Shown here: piece after piece, positions 27,060 to 27,415 of the stretch | Layout of the letters: each line of letters begins with the position of its first letter | Numbering within the stretch: the stretch's first letter is position 1 | Notes under the pieces: model-generated | What the model was told of the DNA's origin: nothing | Databases searched by the model: none | The model's input: the letters and a program-made list of their open reading frames with translations, nothing else | Made by a program: the position numbers and the translations under genes | IMG/VR virus record: IMGVR_UViG_3300017917_003557 | Location: 1-27,415 of that record | Source of the DNA: a virus | Direction: 5' to 3' (one strand) | Length of the DNA stretch: 27,415 nt

Positions 27060-27415
27060 TGAATATAATAAATATTATGCCCATAGCCATGGGGCTTTTT
27101 AAACATACTGGTATAACCAATGACCAAAAAAAGTTTATAAAGAATCTTGCACGTAAGAGAAATAAGGGTAACAACTATACCAAAAATAGTTTTGTGCTGA
27201 ATGCAATAGAATTAACTGATTTAAAGGCATTTGTACAACAAAGTCTAAATGAATACTTTCTTAACATTGTAAACCCAAAGCACGATGTAAATCCAGTACT
27301 TACTCAATCTTGGATCAATTATAGTAATCAAGGCGATTATCATCATAGACACAATCATCCAAACAGTTATCTGTCTGGTGTTTATTACATAGATGTAGAT
27401 GATACTGATAGTATA
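27059..27415 (+). CDS. 2-oxoglutarate/Fe(II) oxygenase (PF13759-like), 5' part
   Basis: Open to the right edge from ATG 27059: MNIINIMPIAMGLFKHTGIT, with the LTQSWINYSNQGDYHHRHNH segment (81-100) and SYLSGVYYIDVDD as in the 2OG-FeII_Oxy_5 family. The H-x-H cluster (96-100) is the expected metal site. The 3' end is outside the window, so the distal His and Arg cannot be seen. ATG 27077 is an alternative, but the first gives the normal N-terminal strand. AT-rich like the other accessory genes. Confidence 0.82.
   Translation, partial: MNIINIMPIAMGLFKHTGITNDQKKFIKNLARKRNKGNNYTKNSFVLNAIELTDLKAFVQQSLNEYFLNIVNPKHDVNPVLTQSWINYSNQGDYHHRHNHPNSYLSGVYYIDVDDTDSI

Noticed and set aside
1-27415. CRISPR array, insertion sequence or integrase/attachment site
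   Set aside because: No regularly spaced repeats, transposase motifs or integrase genes were found; tRNA genes are present but no split attachment repeats were recognised.

Overview
This window looks like part of the genome of a large tailed dsDNA phage of the broad T4-like myovirus group, probably environmental. Every supported gene is on the + strand, tightly packed, with start and stop codons often overlapping (ATGA, TAATG, GTGA). Recognisable proteins include a T4 RNase H-type 5' nuclease, a DsbA-like late transcription/dsDNA-binding protein, an ATP-dependent DNA ligase, a UvsE-type UV endonuclease, a PhoH ATPase, a PsiE-like membrane protein and a WYL_2 (DUF2693-like) protein. The host cannot be named from the sequence. 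The promoters are sigma70-like, so early transcription probably uses the host's main sigma factor.

Layout: (1) 1-3965, a run of about 17 mostly very small accessory proteins, ending in a 2-oxoglutarate/Fe(II) oxygenase. (2) 3973-8306, a promoter, then about 650 nt rich in perfect hairpins (candidate large structured RNA, with a tRNA-Ile embedded), then a broken array of 13 tRNA genes (Ile, Ala, Asp, Glu, Cys, Asn, Trp, Gly, Thr, Arg, Tyr, Ser, Pro), all encoding CCA. AT-rich protein genes sit between the tRNAs: two tiny proteins, a DUF6445-like oxygenase, and a sugar-nucleotide epimerase with a glycosyltransferase. (3) 8318-13476, accessory metabolism: a third oxygenase-like protein, a biotin-protein-ligase-N-like amidotransferase fold, a metallophosphoesterase, an AbrB-like protein, a flavin-dependent halogenase, an MbcA/ParS-like protein and membrane proteins. 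(4) 13505-21006, small conserved phage proteins, a second phosphoesterase, a GIY-YIG-like nuclease, the RNase H and the DsbA-like protein. (5) 20978-27415, DNA ligase, PsiE, AAA+ ATPase, UvsE, zinc-ribbon FmdB-like protein, then phoH behind a leader with a 13-codon Asn-rich ORF and two mutually exclusive hairpins, a terminator, and the 5' part of a fourth oxygenase.

Eight promoters share one strict design: TTGACA/T, a 17-nt spacer, and an extended -10 box ending TGCTANAAT or close to it. They cut the window into transcription units. The genes suggest a phage that carries its own translation supply (tRNAs), repairs and ligates DNA (UvsE, ligase, RNase H), responds to or mimics phosphate stress (PhoH, PsiE), and modifies small molecules, sugars or proteins (halogenase, oxygenases, epimerase/transferase). 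The two most interesting novel-looking elements are the hairpin-rich RNA at 4008-4664 and the phoH leader at 26226-26300.
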